From the NCBI GenBank assembly GCA_046296655.1, contig JBKBLE010000004.1, positions 54,618 to 118,617 on the forward strand: DNA of 64,000 nt, read 5' to 3'. Shown here piece after piece: positions 8,145 through 16,723 of this stretch. The stretch is from Cloacibacterium sp046296655. GTDB taxonomy: Bacteria > Bacteroidota > Bacteroidia > Flavobacteriales > Weeksellaceae. How positions within the stretch are numbered: position 1 is the stretch's first letter; every line of letters begins with the position of its first letter. The translations under genes were made by a program, and so were the position numbers. Under the pieces are notes generated by a model. It was not told the origin of the DNA. It saw only the letters and a program-made list of their open reading frames with translations, and ran no database searches.

Positions 8145-8894
8145 TTATTTACGGTGAATCGTTCTCGGTTCTGCCTGTGCTTTTGGATAAATGCATAATT
8201 CTGCAATAGAAACTCTTTCTGGTGCATTTACACAATACGAAATCGCATCTGCAATATCTTCTGCTTTCAGTGCTTCATAACCTGCATAAACGGTAGCAGC
8301 ACGTTGTTCATCTCCTTTGAATCTTACTTTAGAAAAATCAGTTTCTACAGCTCCTGGTTGAATATTAGTCACTTTGATTCCAAATTCTGTAAGTTCTATT
8401 CTCATTCCTTCGGAAATAACGTCTACAGCACGTTTTGATGCACAATACACCACACCATTTGCATACGTTTGTCTCGCAGCAACCGAAGAAATATTGATGA
8501 TATGACCTGTATTTCTCGCTTTCATGATTTTAATAATTGGTTGAGAAACATAAAGCAATCCTTTTACATTTCCATCCATCATCGCATCCCAATCTGCAAT
8601 ATTTCCTTCGGATATCGATTCTAAACCATGAGCGTTTCCTGCATTATTCACCAAAACATCTATGTTTTTCCATTCTTCTGGAAGCGAATGGATGGCATTT
8701 TCTACTTCTTGCTGGTTTCTTACATCAAAAACCAAACTGTACACTTCTGTAATATTGCTTAATTCGATTTGTAATTGCTCTAAAACTTCTTTTCTTCGTC
8801 CACAAATAATCAATCTATGACCTTGTTTAGCAAAAGTTTCTGCGGTAGCTTTTCCAATTCCTGAAGTTGCACCGGTGATGAATATTGTTTTCAT
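8145..8894 (-). CDS. Short-chain dehydrogenase/reductase (YdfG-like)
   Basis: From the ATG at 8894 this is a 249-aa classical SDR. Its cofactor loop is GATSGIG (residues 8-14), NNAG is at 83-86, and the catalytic Ser-Tyr-Lys set is S137, Y150 and K154 (YCASK). An arginine-rich patch after beta-2 (CGRRKE) suggests NADP(H). The C-terminal stretch resembles YdfG-type serine/3-hydroxy acid dehydrogenases, and the true substrate is unknown. The upstream in-frame start at 8924 would add ten residues not seen in this family. The gene is the first or middle of a leftward run with no strong promoter of its own. Confidence 0.88.
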   Translation of the reverse strand: MKTIFITGATSGIGKATAETFAKQGHRLIICGRRKEVLEQLQIELSNITEVYSLVFDVRNQQEVENAIHSLPEEWKNIDVLVNNAGNAHGLESISEGNIADWDAMMDGNVKGLLYVSQPIIKIMKARNTGHIINISSVAARQTYANGVVYCASKRAVDVISEGMRIELTEFGIKVTNIQPGAVETDFSKVRFKGDEQRAATVYAGYEALKAEDIADAISYCVNAPERVSIAELCIYPKAQAEPRTIHRK

Positions 8895-8987
8895 TTTAAT
8901 ATTTTTTTCTCGCGGATTTAGCAAATTATGCTGATTTTAAAATTAATTTTTAAAAAATTTTTGCATAATCAGCACAGAATGCGAGAG

Positions 8988-9359
8988 TTAATTCGCATCA
9001 AATGCTTCAAAAGCGTCTTCTAAATGTGAAATTTTAAGTTTTCCTGTTTCGTCTGGAAGGACAGAAATAATATCAAACCTTACTTCTTTGTCTATATTTA
9101 GAGATTTTAGGTATTCGTCTGTGGCAGAAACGATGGATTTAATTTTCTTTTTGGTCACCGCTTCATGAGGTTCCATAAAAATATCTGTTCCTCTCGCTTT
9201 TACTTCTATCACTACTATTTTCCCTTCAAATTCTGTAATGATATCTACTTCTGCTTTTTGAAAACGAAAGTTTTTGGCTAAGATTTTATAGTTTTTTTCG
9301 ACTAAAAATTGCTCTGCCAATTCTTCTGCGAGTTTTCCAAAATCATTGTGTTCTGCCAT
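8988..9359 (-). CDS. YraN family (UPF0102) endonuclease-like protein
   Basis: The product from the ATG at 9359 is 123 aa, normal for YraN. It begins MAEHNDFGKLAEELAEQFL and contains the restriction-endonuclease-fold core ILAKNFRFQKAEVDIITEF, then IVVIEVKARG, which supply the D and E-x-K metal-site residues. KKIKSIVSATDEYL and RFDIISV complete the pattern. The family has a nuclease-like fold and has been linked to Holliday-junction handling, without firm proof. The longer frame to 9401 runs into the neighbouring word repeat and is not favoured. Confidence 0.9.
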   Translation of the reverse strand: MAEHNDFGKLAEELAEQFLVEKNYKILAKNFRFQKAEVDIITEFEGKIVVIEVKARGTDIFMEPHEAVTKKKIKSIVSATDEYLKSLNIDKEVRFDIISVLPDETGKLKISHLEDAFEAFDAN

Positions 9360-9366
9360 AATATTT

Positions 9367-9426
9367 AAACACAGAGAGCTCCGAGTTTTCACTGTGAACA
9401 CTGTGAATTCTCTGTTTCACTGTGGT
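9367..9426. repeat. Word-repeat spacer with CACTGTGAA units
   Basis: The spacer contains AAACACAGAGAG near its left end, CACTGTGAACACTGTGAA in the middle, and TTCTCTGTTTCACTGTGG on the right, so CACTGTG occurs three times and the CAGAGAG and CTCTGTTT ends can pair. It separates yraN from the LD-carboxypeptidase gene. Confidence 0.55.
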
Positions 9427-10359
9427 TTATAAAATTTTTACTAATCCTTTTTCCTCAACTTCCATCTTTACCTTACTTCCTATAATTAATGGTCTATTGT
9501 CAAAAATATGTCCATTTGGAAAGCTAAATAGAGTAGGGAAGTTGTATTTTTTGATTCTTTGAGCAATAATTTCATAAGCAAATTCATCGAAAGGTTCTTC
9601 GTAGTTTTTATTTTCTTTTGCATCGCCCATATTGGTCATTCCGCCAATTATTAAGCCTTTTATTTTTCTGAAAACTCCTGCTAAATCAAGACTTATTAAC
9701 ATTCTATCGAGCGCATAAAAATTCTCGCCAATGTCTTCTATAAAAAGAATTTTATCTTTGAAATCAAATGAATATGGCGTTCCTAAAAGGGCATAAATTA
9801 AAGCTAAATTTCCGCCAATGAGTTCTCCTTCAGCTTTTCCGTTTTTATTAAGTTGATGTTTTTCTACGGAATATTGGAGTTTTTTTCCTTCTAAAATTTT
9901 GAAAATATCTTCATAGCTTCCTTCAGAAACCCCGAAACTAGCTGTTTTAACGGTTTGTCCGTGAATAGAAGCGAAATTATTTTTAAGTAAATAACTGTTT
10001 ATCACTGTATTATCAGAATAACCAATATACCATTTCGGATTTTGCCTGAATTCTGAAAGTTTGAGGTGTCTCAATAAATGCTGACAACCGTAGCCACCTC
10101 TGGAAGCCCAAATTGCTGAAATTTCTGGGTTATTGAAAGCCCAATTTAAATCCTGAATTCTTTCTTTTTCGGTTCCAGAATAATTGTATCCGTTTTCAAA
10201 TTTTCCAAGGGTATATTTTCCTAAAATAGGTTCGTAGCCTTTTGATTTTATCAAACTGATGGTGCTCTGAAGCGATGTTTCTTCTACAAATCCTGCAGGA
10301 GAAATAATGGCTATTTGGTCACCTTTTTTTAAATTTTTAGGAAAAATAATATTTTTCAT
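9427..10359 (-). CDS. S66-family LD-carboxypeptidase
   Basis: This 310-aa protein matches peptidase family S66, cytoplasmic enzymes that remove the terminal D-alanine from muropeptide tetrapeptides during wall recycling. The N-terminal lobe shows IAIISPAGF and WASRGGYGCQHLL. The nucleophile is S115 in GYSDNT. The C-terminal lobe contains GELIGGNLALI, LFIEDIGENFYALDRML and FPNGHIFDN, which hold the catalytic Glu and His. The length is normal. Its ATG overlaps the stop of the upstream LysE-type gene by four bases, so the two are co-translated. This fits the other peptidoglycan genes of the window. Confidence 0.9.
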   Translation of the reverse strand: MKNIIFPKNLKKGDQIAIISPAGFVEETSLQSTISLIKSKGYEPILGKYTLGKFENGYNYSGTEKERIQDLNWAFNNPEISAIWASRGGYGCQHLLRHLKLSEFRQNPKWYIGYSDNTVINSYLLKNNFASIHGQTVKTASFGVSEGSYEDIFKILEGKKLQYSVEKHQLNKNGKAEGELIGGNLALIYALLGTPYSFDFKDKILFIEDIGENFYALDRMLISLDLAGVFRKIKGLIIGGMTNMGDAKENKNYEEPFDEFAYEIIAQRIKKYNFPTLFSFPNGHIFDNRPLIIGSKVKMEVEEKGLVKIL

Positions 10360-11042
10360 TTTGCTTTTTGATAGAGGATTTCTTTGCCTTCTGCTTCTTC
10401 TAAACGCTTATCAAATTGATTGAATTTTTTATAACTCTGCAGAAAGATGAAAAAACTAAAAATAATAAGAATAATTCCTACAGTTTTTCGGATTTTATTG
10501 GCTAAATTTTGAGTCAATTTATAATGAAATTGCTTGGCTAATAATATTTTGAGTAAATCTATCACAAGATAAGTCGCAATCACTAAACTGATGTAAAGCA
10601 AGAAATTCTGCAAATCTGGATATTCATTTCTCACCGAAATTACGGTAACCAACCAAAATAAAATAACCCCTACATTCAAAATATTGAACAAGAAGCCATT
10701 TACAAAGGTTTTGAAATAATTTTGACTGATGATTTTTTTCTCATTAGCAACGTGCATTTGAGTTTTGGTAAGCATCATAAAAATACCATAAACCAAAATA
10801 ATAAGCGCTGTAATTCTGTAAAATCCTGGATGTTTGTCTATAAGTTCTACCAAGTCTGCGCTGGCAAAATAAGCAGCTACAATACACAAAATATCTGCAG
10901 TAATCACGCCTAAATCTAATGCCAATGCATGACGGTGACCTCTACAAAAACTAGTCTCAATCAATAAAAAGAATATTGGTCCTATAAAAACAAGACTCAA
11001 CATAAATCCTAATCCGATTGCCGAAAGTATAAGTTCAAGCAT
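10356..11042 (-). CDS. LysE-family amino-acid exporter/translocator
   Basis: This 228-aa hydrophobic protein has about six membrane segments, beginning ILSAIGLGFMLSLVFIGPI, the characteristic start of LysE/RhtB exporters (G and P conserved in the first helix). ALDLGVITADILCIVAAYF follows as the second segment. Members export amino acids or related small molecules across the inner membrane. The substrate cannot be predicted. A soluble charged tail ends the protein. It is first in a two-gene operon with the LD-carboxypeptidase (ATGA overlap). That pairing makes export of a wall-derived amino acid an attractive but unproven idea. Confidence 0.85.
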   Translation of the reverse strand: MLELILSAIGLGFMLSLVFIGPIFFLLIETSFCRGHRHALALDLGVITADILCIVAAYFASADLVELIDKHPGFYRITALIILVYGIFMMLTKTQMHVANEKKIISQNYFKTFVNGFLFNILNVGVILFWLVTVISVRNEYPDLQNFLLYISLVIATYLVIDLLKILLAKQFHYKLTQNLANKIRKTVGIILIIFSFFIFLQSYKKFNQFDKRLEEAEGKEILYQKAK

Positions 11043-11046
11043 TTAA

Positions 11047-11054
11047 CAAAGGTA
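11047..11054 (-). promoter_or_regulatory. -7 promoter box four bases before the LysE-type gene
   Basis: TACCTTTG on the minus strand matches TAnnTTTG. It is followed by TTAA and the ATG at 11042, another case of exact four-base spacing. No clear -33 element is visible. Confidence 0.45.
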
Positions 11055-11153
11055 AGAAATAAGTATTTAAAGATTAATATTTTTTAAAACTTTGCTTGTT
11101 GTTTGAACTAAAATCTTACAAATTTTAAAGTTACTTCTTTGCGATGAATAGCA

Positions 11154-13301
11154 TTAATCTACCACTTTAAAATCTAATTGTTTTGCCACCAAATTTGCTT
11201 TCACCACTTTAATTTTTATAGTGTCTCCCAACTGATAGGTTTTACCTGTTCTCATTCCTACAATAGAATGGGTTTTAGCTTCGTGGAAGTAAGAATCATC
11301 CATTAAATCACGCAATTTAATCAATCCTTCTGCTCCGTTTTCTGGAATTTCTACCCAGAATCCGAAGTCTGCAGTTCCAGAAATAACGCCTTCGAAAACT
11401 TCTCCTACGTGTTTTTCCATGAATTTTACTTGCATAAATTTAATAGAATCTCTTTCTGCATCTGATGCGAGACGTTCCATATCACTGCAATGTTTGCAAT
11501 ATTCTTCGTATTCTGCTGCAAAGGGAGATTTTCCTCCATCTAAATAATGCTGTAACAAACGATGAGCTATTAAATCCGGATATCTACGAATAGGAGAGGT
11601 AAAGTGCGAGTAATATTCGAATCCTAAACCGTAATGTCCAATAGGATTGGTAGAATAAACTGCTTTGCTCATGCTTCGCATGGCAAGAGTTTCAATCATG
11701 TTTTCTTCGCCTTTTCCTTTTACATCTCGTAATAAATTATTGAGTGATTCTGCTACTTTTTTAGAATTGGCAAGGTTCATTTTATACCCAAAAGTTCCTA
11801 CGAATTCTCTCAAAGCTTCTAATTTTGTAGGATTAGGATCATCGTGAACTCTATATACAAAAGTATTTCCTGTAGTTTCACCTTTTCTGTTTAATGAAAC
11901 AAATTCAGATACTTTTCTATTGGCCAAAAGCATAAATTCTTCAATCAAATGATTAGAATCTTTGCTGATTTTAAAATAAACACCAATAGGTTCATTATTT
12001 TCGTCTAAATTGAATCTTACTTCACTTCTGTCAAAGGCAATTGCTCCATTTTTAATTCTATTTTTTCTTAGAATTTTAGCGAGTTTATCTAATACCAGTA
12101 TTTCTTCTGCCAATTCACCTGTTTTCGTTTCAATTCGTTCTTGCGCTTCTTCATAGGTAAATCTTCTGTCTGAATGAATAACCGTTCTTCCAAACCATTG
12201 ATTCTGAACTTCAGCTTTGTCATTCAATTCAAAAACTGCTGAAAATGTTAATTTATCTTCATTGGGACGAAGCGAACAAACATCATTACTCAAAACTTCT
12301 GGAAGCATAGGAACTACTCTGTCTACCAAATAAACTGAAGTGGCTCTTTTATACGCTTCATCATCTAAAATAGTTCCGGGTCTTACGTAATGCGAAACGT
12401 CTGCAATGTGAACACCAATTTCCCAGTTTCCATTTTCTAATTTCTGTAAAGAAAGGGCGTCATCAAAATCTTTCGCATCTTTTGGGTCAATGGTAAATGT
12501 GAGAATGTTACGCATATCTCTGCGTTTTTTCACTTCTGCAGCGGTAATTTTTCTATCAATTTTATCTGCTTCTGCTTCTACTTCTGGTGGAAATTCATAA
12601 GGTAAACCATATTCTGCTAAAATAGAGTGGATTTCGGTTTCATGTTCACCAGGAAGTCCCAAAACTTGAATAATTTCGCCTTCTGGATTTTTAGAATTAG
12701 CATCCCAATTCAGCATTTTTACCACTACTTTTTCGCCATCTTTAGCGCCATTTATTTTATTTTTCGGGATAAAGAAGTCGTTATTGATTTGTTTTTTGTC
12801 AATGACTACAAATCCAAAATCTTTATGCGGAACAAACTGAAAAGTCCCAACAAAAGTATCATTAGCACGTTCTAGAACTTCTAAAACAGAACCTTCTAAT
12901 TTTTTCCCTTTAAAATGATAGGTGACGATAAGAACGGTGTCTCCTTGCAACGCATCTTTTACATTTTTTTGATGAATAAAAACATCATCTTCTATTCCTT
13001 CTACTTTTACATAGGCATTTCCATTGGCTGCAAAATCGATAACTCCGGTTAACGTATCGGTAATTTGAAGGTTTACAATGTATTTATTCTTCTCCGTTTC
13101 CTTAATTTTATCTTCGGCTTTCAATTTATGAAGTGCCTGAATAACAAGTTCTCTTTGTCTAGGATTTTTATATTCTATTCCGTCTGCAATCTGTTTGTAA
13201 TTGTAGATTTTAGACGCTTTTTTATTCATAAAACGCAGAATGAGCTTCCCAATATCGCGAAGTTTCTGGTCTTGTTTTTGTGATTTATGTTGTTGTTTCA
13301 T
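11154..13301 (-). CDS. rnr: Ribonuclease R
   Basis: This 715-aa 3'-5' exoribonuclease has N-terminal winged-helix and cold-shock domains (about residues 1-230), the RNB catalytic domain and a C-terminal S1 domain (about 630-712). The metal-binding RNB motif is TIDPKDAKDFDDALS near residue 270, followed by VHIADVSHYV. YYSHFTSPIRRYPDL is a second strong family motif. It degrades structured RNA and takes part in rRNA and tmRNA quality control in the cytoplasm. The length is slightly shorter than E. coli RNase R because the basic C-terminal tail is missing, which is normal in Bacteroidota. It follows rpiB across a terminator-like hairpin. Confidence 0.95.
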   Translation of the reverse strand: MKQQHKSQKQDQKLRDIGKLILRFMNKKASKIYNYKQIADGIEYKNPRQRELVIQALHKLKAEDKIKETEKNKYIVNLQITDTLTGVIDFAANGNAYVKVEGIEDDVFIHQKNVKDALQGDTVLIVTYHFKGKKLEGSVLEVLERANDTFVGTFQFVPHKDFGFVVIDKKQINNDFFIPKNKINGAKDGEKVVVKMLNWDANSKNPEGEIIQVLGLPGEHETEIHSILAEYGLPYEFPPEVEAEADKIDRKITAAEVKKRRDMRNILTFTIDPKDAKDFDDALSLQKLENGNWEIGVHIADVSHYVRPGTILDDEAYKRATSVYLVDRVVPMLPEVLSNDVCSLRPNEDKLTFSAVFELNDKAEVQNQWFGRTVIHSDRRFTYEEAQERIETKTGELAEEILVLDKLAKILRKNRIKNGAIAFDRSEVRFNLDENNEPIGVYFKISKDSNHLIEEFMLLANRKVSEFVSLNRKGETTGNTFVYRVHDDPNPTKLEALREFVGTFGYKMNLANSKKVAESLNNLLRDVKGKGEENMIETLAMRSMSKAVYSTNPIGHYGLGFEYYSHFTSPIRRYPDLIAHRLLQHYLDGGKSPFAAEYEEYCKHCSDMERLASDAERDSIKFMQVKFMEKHVGEVFEGVISGTADFGFWVEIPENGAEGLIKLRDLMDDSYFHEAKTHSIVGMRTGKTYQLGDTIKIKVVKANLVAKQLDFKVVD

Positions 13302-13344
13302 ATTTTGTCTTTGTGTTTATTAATTTTTATAAATTTAAATAAAA

Positions 13345-13366
13345 ATCTCCAACTTTCGTCGGAGAT
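13345..13366 (-). terminator. Hairpin between rpiB and rnr
   Basis: ATCTCC and GGAGAT pair around an AACTTTCGTC loop. On the minus strand the stem is followed by a T-rich run, which suits termination after rpiB. Confidence 0.5.
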
Positions 13367-13370
13367 GGTT

Positions 13371-13802
13371 TTATTTACAAGTAATTTTATCTACTCTGTT
13401 TTGATGTCTTCCTCCTTCGAAATCGGTGGTGAGAAATTTCTCTATGATTTCTAGCACCAATTCTTTGGCGATAAATCTGGCAGGCATTGCTACCATATTA
13501 CAATTATTATGTTGGCGAGATAATTCTGCAATTTCTGGCATCCAAGCTAGAGCACATCTTATTCCTTGGTGCTTATTAGCACTTAATTGTACACCTTGTC
13601 CGCTTCCACAAAATAAAATTCCAAATTCACAATCTCCGTTTTCTACAGCACTTGCAGCAGGATGTACAAAATCTGGATAATCTACAGAATCTAAACCATG
13701 GGTTCCAAAATCTACCAATTCATATTTTCCTTCTAATTGTTTCTTTGCAAATTCCTTGTATTCATAGCCTGCGTGATCTGCGGCGATTGCTATTTTTTTC
13801 AT
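13371..13802 (-). CDS. rpiB: Ribose-5-phosphate isomerase B
   Basis: This 143-aa protein is a standard RpiB/LacAB-type isomerase that interconverts ribose-5-phosphate and ribulose-5-phosphate in the pentose phosphate pathway. The N-terminal substrate motif is AADHAGYEYKEF. The active-site region is FGILFCGSGQGVQLSANK, with the catalytic cysteine in the CGSG turn. RQHNNCNMVAMPARF completes the family pattern. A promoter box lies 20 bases upstream of the start. It is the last leftward gene before a long AT-rich gap. Confidence 0.95.
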   Translation of the reverse strand: MKKIAIAADHAGYEYKEFAKKQLEGKYELVDFGTHGLDSVDYPDFVHPAASAVENGDCEFGILFCGSGQGVQLSANKHQGIRCALAWMPEIAELSRQHNNCNMVAMPARFIAKELVLEIIEKFLTTDFEGGRHQNRVDKITCK

Positions 13803-13821
13803 TTTATTCTTATTATTTCTA

Positions 13822-13829
13822 CAAAATTA
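13822..13829 (-). promoter_or_regulatory. -7 promoter box for rpiB
   Basis: TAATTTTG on the minus strand matches TAnnTTTG, 19 bases from the rpiB ATG. The -33 element is not obvious. Confidence 0.5.
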
Positions 13830-14400
13830 ACACTTTAAATGTGAATTGTGGATTAAATTTTAAAATCTATTTTTTAAATGAGCTTTAAAATCAAGTGTTT
13901 AAGAAAATCTTGGCAAATTACTTTTAATTGTATCATCCTAATTTACAGTATTTTAAGATAAAGTTACACAATTATTAACAGAATGTTAATTACTATGTTT
14001 AAAACTTCTGCTAAATAAAATAAAAAGTTAAAGAATTTTTGTGTAATAGAAAAAAAACCTGCAAGATTATAGATTTTGTTTATCTATTTTTTTGAGGTCA
14101 AATTCTTTAGTTTTTCCATAACATGTTTTTCAATATATGCATGAAATAAGAGATATTCACAATTGTTAGTAAACTTATTATTTATTTGATTATTAATCAT
14201 TTATATTATGAAAAACTTATGAATTGTACTACAACTCTTTCCGTAAAAAAATTAGAAAATAGTTTTCCCCATTATTCACAACTACAACAATAATATTCAT
14301 TTCTTTTTTTATTAAAAAGAAGAAAATATGTTAGAAAATGTTTTTCGTCAGTTTGTGGAAATTTTTCTCAGGATTTTTCTTTTTACCATTTTAGAAATCT

Positions 14401-14408
14401 TAAATTTG
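14401..14408 (+). promoter_or_regulatory. -7 promoter box for pgk
   Basis: TAAATTTG matches TAnnTTTG, giving an approximately 50-base leader to the pgk ATG at 14460. No strong -33 element is visible at the expected distance. Confidence 0.45.
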
Positions 14409-14459
14409 TAATGCTTAAAAAAAGCAGAATAATCTAAAAACTTTAAAAAGAATAAATTT

Positions 14460-15650
14460 ATGAAAACCATTAATGATATCAGTTTCGCTGGAAAAAAAGC
14501 ATTAGTTAGAGTAGATTTCAATGTACCTCAAGATGAAAATAAAAAAGTAACGGATAATACCAGAATAGTTGCTGCAAAACCTACGATTGATAAAATCTTA
14601 AATGATGGCGGTTCTGTAATTATCATGACGCATCTTGGTAGACCAAAAGGTAAAGTAAATCCAGAGTTTTCTCTTTCTCAAATAGTAGATGAAGTTTCTA
14701 AAGTTCTAGGTAAAGAAGTGAAATTTGCTTCTGATTGTATTGGTGAAGTTGCAGAAAAAACAGCTGCTGATCTTCAACCAGGAGAAATTTTATTGTTAGA
14801 AAACCTTAGATTTTATAATGAAGAAGAAGCTGGAGATGAGGAATTTGCAAGAAAATTAGCAAAATTAGGAGATGTATATGTAAATGATGCGTTTGGTACA
14901 GCACATAGAGCTCACGCTTCTACTGCTGTAATTGCTAAATTTTTTCCTTCAACTAAATTTTTTGGTTTATTGATGGCTAAAGAATTAGAAGCGATTGATA
15001 AAGTGTTAAGAAGCGGTGAAAGACCTGTTACTGCAATTTTAGGTGGTTCTAAAGTTTCTACTAAAATTACTATTATCGAAAATATTTTACCAGCAGTTGA
15101 TAATTTGATTATTGGTGGTGGTATGTCTTTTACTTTTATCAAAGCTTTAGGAGGAAATATTGGTAATTCTTTATTAGAGGCTGATAAAATGGATTTGGCT
15201 TTAGAAATTTTAGAAAAAGCTAAATTAAATAATGTAAAAGTTTTCTTGCCTGTAGACGTAATTGCTGCAGACGAATTTAATAATGATGCACACAGAGAAG
15301 AAGTAGATATTTATCACATTCCAGAAAATATGATGGGAATGGATGCAGGATCTAAGACTAGAGAAATCTTCCACGATGTGATCATGAATTCTAGAACTAT
15401 CCTTTGGAACGGACCGATTGGAGTTTTCGAAATGGAAAATTTCTCAGCTGGAACTAAAGCTTTAGGTGATAGTATTTATGAAGCAACAAAACTAGGAGCT
15501 TTCTCTTTAGTAGGTGGAGGTGATTCTGTAGCTTTTGTAAAACAAAATGGATATGCTGATAAAGTTTCTTATGTTTCAACAGGAGGAGGTGCTATGTTAG
15601 AATCTTTAGAAGGTTTAGAACTTCCAGGAGTTGCTGCGATTAATAATTAA
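14460..15650 (+). CDS. pgk: Phosphoglycerate kinase
   Basis: This 396-aa protein has the normal bacterial length. PGK transfers phosphate from 1,3-bisphosphoglycerate to ADP in glycolysis. The N-terminal signature RVDFNVPQD is present, then MTHLGRPKGK, the substrate arginine and loop LLLENLRFYNEEE, and the AFGTAHRAHAS stretch. The C-terminal nucleotide domain has ILGGSKVSTK, NGPIGVFE and LVGGGDSVAF. It is a monocistronic gene with its own promoter and a very strong terminator. Its codon use is regular, as expected for a highly expressed enzyme. Confidence 0.97.
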   Translation: MKTINDISFAGKKALVRVDFNVPQDENKKVTDNTRIVAAKPTIDKILNDGGSVIIMTHLGRPKGKVNPEFSLSQIVDEVSKVLGKEVKFASDCIGEVAEKTAADLQPGEILLLENLRFYNEEEAGDEEFARKLAKLGDVYVNDAFGTAHRAHASTAVIAKFFPSTKFFGLLMAKELEAIDKVLRSGERPVTAILGGSKVSTKITIIENILPAVDNLIIGGGMSFTFIKALGGNIGNSLLEADKMDLALEILEKAKLNNVKVFLPVDVIAADEFNNDAHREEVDIYHIPENMMGMDAGSKTREIFHDVIMNSRTILWNGPIGVFEMENFSAGTKALGDSIYEATKLGAFSLVGGGDSVAFVKQNGYADKVSYVSTGGGAMLESLEGLELPGVAAINN

Positions 15651-15691
15651 AAAATTTTGATTTAAACTTTATTTAGGTTTAAAGGTTATAA

Positions 15692-15725
15692 AAAAAATCT
15701 TCAGAAATTCTTCTGAAGATTTTTT
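15692..15725 (+). terminator. Strong terminator after pgk
   Basis: A 15-base perfect stem (AAAAAATCTTCAGAA with its complement) encloses an ATTC loop, and the T-rich arm runs on. The same hairpin also has an A-rich flank and could act on both strands. Confidence 0.85.
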
Positions 15726-15834
15726 TGTTTTATTAAAAGGGAAGTTTTTTTAAAGTATAAAATTTCTAAAAACTTGAAATTTTAATCATAATAGCTGAAA
15801 ATTGACTTTCAGAAATAGCTCAAAAATCGATTTT

Positions 15835-16653
15835 CTAGATTTTTTTGATAATATATACCAAACTTGAAAATTCGTCCGTTTTTGATGCTTTTATGTTCGA
15901 AATCGCTCCAATAATTCCTCCAAAAATCCAAAAAAGTGGATTTTTCTTATATTTTTCACTCAAAATTGAAATATAATAAGAATCGAGTAGGAGAGGTTTT
16001 ATTTTTTCTAATTTCCAATTTTCGGTGTTGAAAAATTTTTCCATTCCTTTTTTTGAGAAATGAAAAATATGACGAGGTACATCATAAGCTGCCCAAAAAT
16101 CTTTATAATATTTTGCTTCGTAAGAAGTACAATTGGGAACCGCAATTATTAAATGACCGTTTGATTTCAATTTGTCATAAAATAATGAGAGTATCTCAGT
16201 CTGATTTTCGATATGTTCGAAAACATGCCAAAGTGTAATCACATCTAAACTACCATTTTCTATTTCATTTAAGTTTTTTATAAATTTTGTTTTGGTAGTT
16301 TTTTGCTTGGCAAAATTTCTGGCAGCGTCACTCGGTTCATATCCGAAAGCTTGAACATCATTTTCTATATGTTTTAAAAATTCACCAGCACCGCAACCAT
16401 AATCTAGAACTTTAGCATTTTCAAAACTTACAGAAGAAAGAATTTTCCTTTTATAATTGAGATTAAAAGATTGAGCAAATTTGTAAATTTTTTCTTTTAA
16501 AGAATTAGAATCTTGGTGATGAGAAATGTAATCTTTACTCTCATAATATTTACCTAAATTTTCTGGAATAGGGTAGGTCTTAAAAATTCCTTCTATTTCG
16601 GTTTCTTTAATTTCAAAAATTTCTTTGCTTAAAAAATGATCTTTTATTTTCAT
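15835..16653 (-). CDS. Class I SAM-dependent methyltransferase
   Basis: This 272-aa protein has an S-adenosylmethionine-binding motif VLDYGCGAGEF (D84 to G90 region) and a downstream DVITLWHVFEHI acidic stretch with SNGHLIIAVPN as motif III. AAYDVPRHIFHFS is a phrase common to this Methyltransf_11/23-type group in Bacteroidota, often located in polysaccharide or cell-surface loci. The acceptor cannot be predicted. The region before the SAM domain (residues 1-60) may be a target-binding segment. It sits immediately right of pgk and left of a parS site. It has no clear promoter, and a small CTGAAA/TTTCAG hairpin (15795-15812) follows its stop. Confidence 0.8.
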   Translation of the reverse strand: MKIKDHFLSKEIFEIKETEIEGIFKTYPIPENLGKYYESKDYISHHQDSNSLKEKIYKFAQSFNLNYKRKILSSVSFENAKVLDYGCGAGEFLKHIENDVQAFGYEPSDAARNFAKQKTTKTKFIKNLNEIENGSLDVITLWHVFEHIENQTEILSLFYDKLKSNGHLIIAVPNCTSYEAKYYKDFWAAYDVPRHIFHFSKKGMEKFFNTENWKLEKIKPLLLDSYYISILSEKYKKNPLFWIFGGIIGAISNIKASKTDEFSSLVYIIKKI

Positions 16654-16699
16654 GTTTAATTTGCTAAGTCCAATCTAAATTTATTACAAATTTCTAAAA

Positions 16700-16715
16700 T
16701 GTTTCACGTGAAACA
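16700..16715. other. parS: parS chromosome partition site
   Basis: TGTTTCACGTGAAACA is a perfect match to the bacterial parS consensus (TGTTNCACGTGAAACA) bound by ParB. It lies inside a 26-bp perfect palindrome (16695-16720) in the gap between the methyltransferase start and the mnmG stop. Confidence 0.9.
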
Positions 16716-16723
16716 TTTTACTT

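Larger units (their letters stand above)
13803..14459. other. 657-bp AT-rich gap between divergent rpiB and pgk, possible origin region
   Basis: No credible protein gene is present. It contains the rpiB and pgk promoters at its two ends. One perfect DnaA-box match (TTATTCACA, 14272-14280) is present, plus two one-mismatch matches (13847-13855 on the minus strand and 14153-14161). The rest is A/T runs. Perfect parS sites lie 2.2 and 4.2 kb to the right. An origin role is only a possibility, because the number of boxes is small. Confidence 0.35.

Noticed and set aside
16700..16715. parS palindrome as a terminator for mnmG
   Set aside because: The 16-bp core is a perfect parS match, recurs upstream of mnmG, and lacks a T run.
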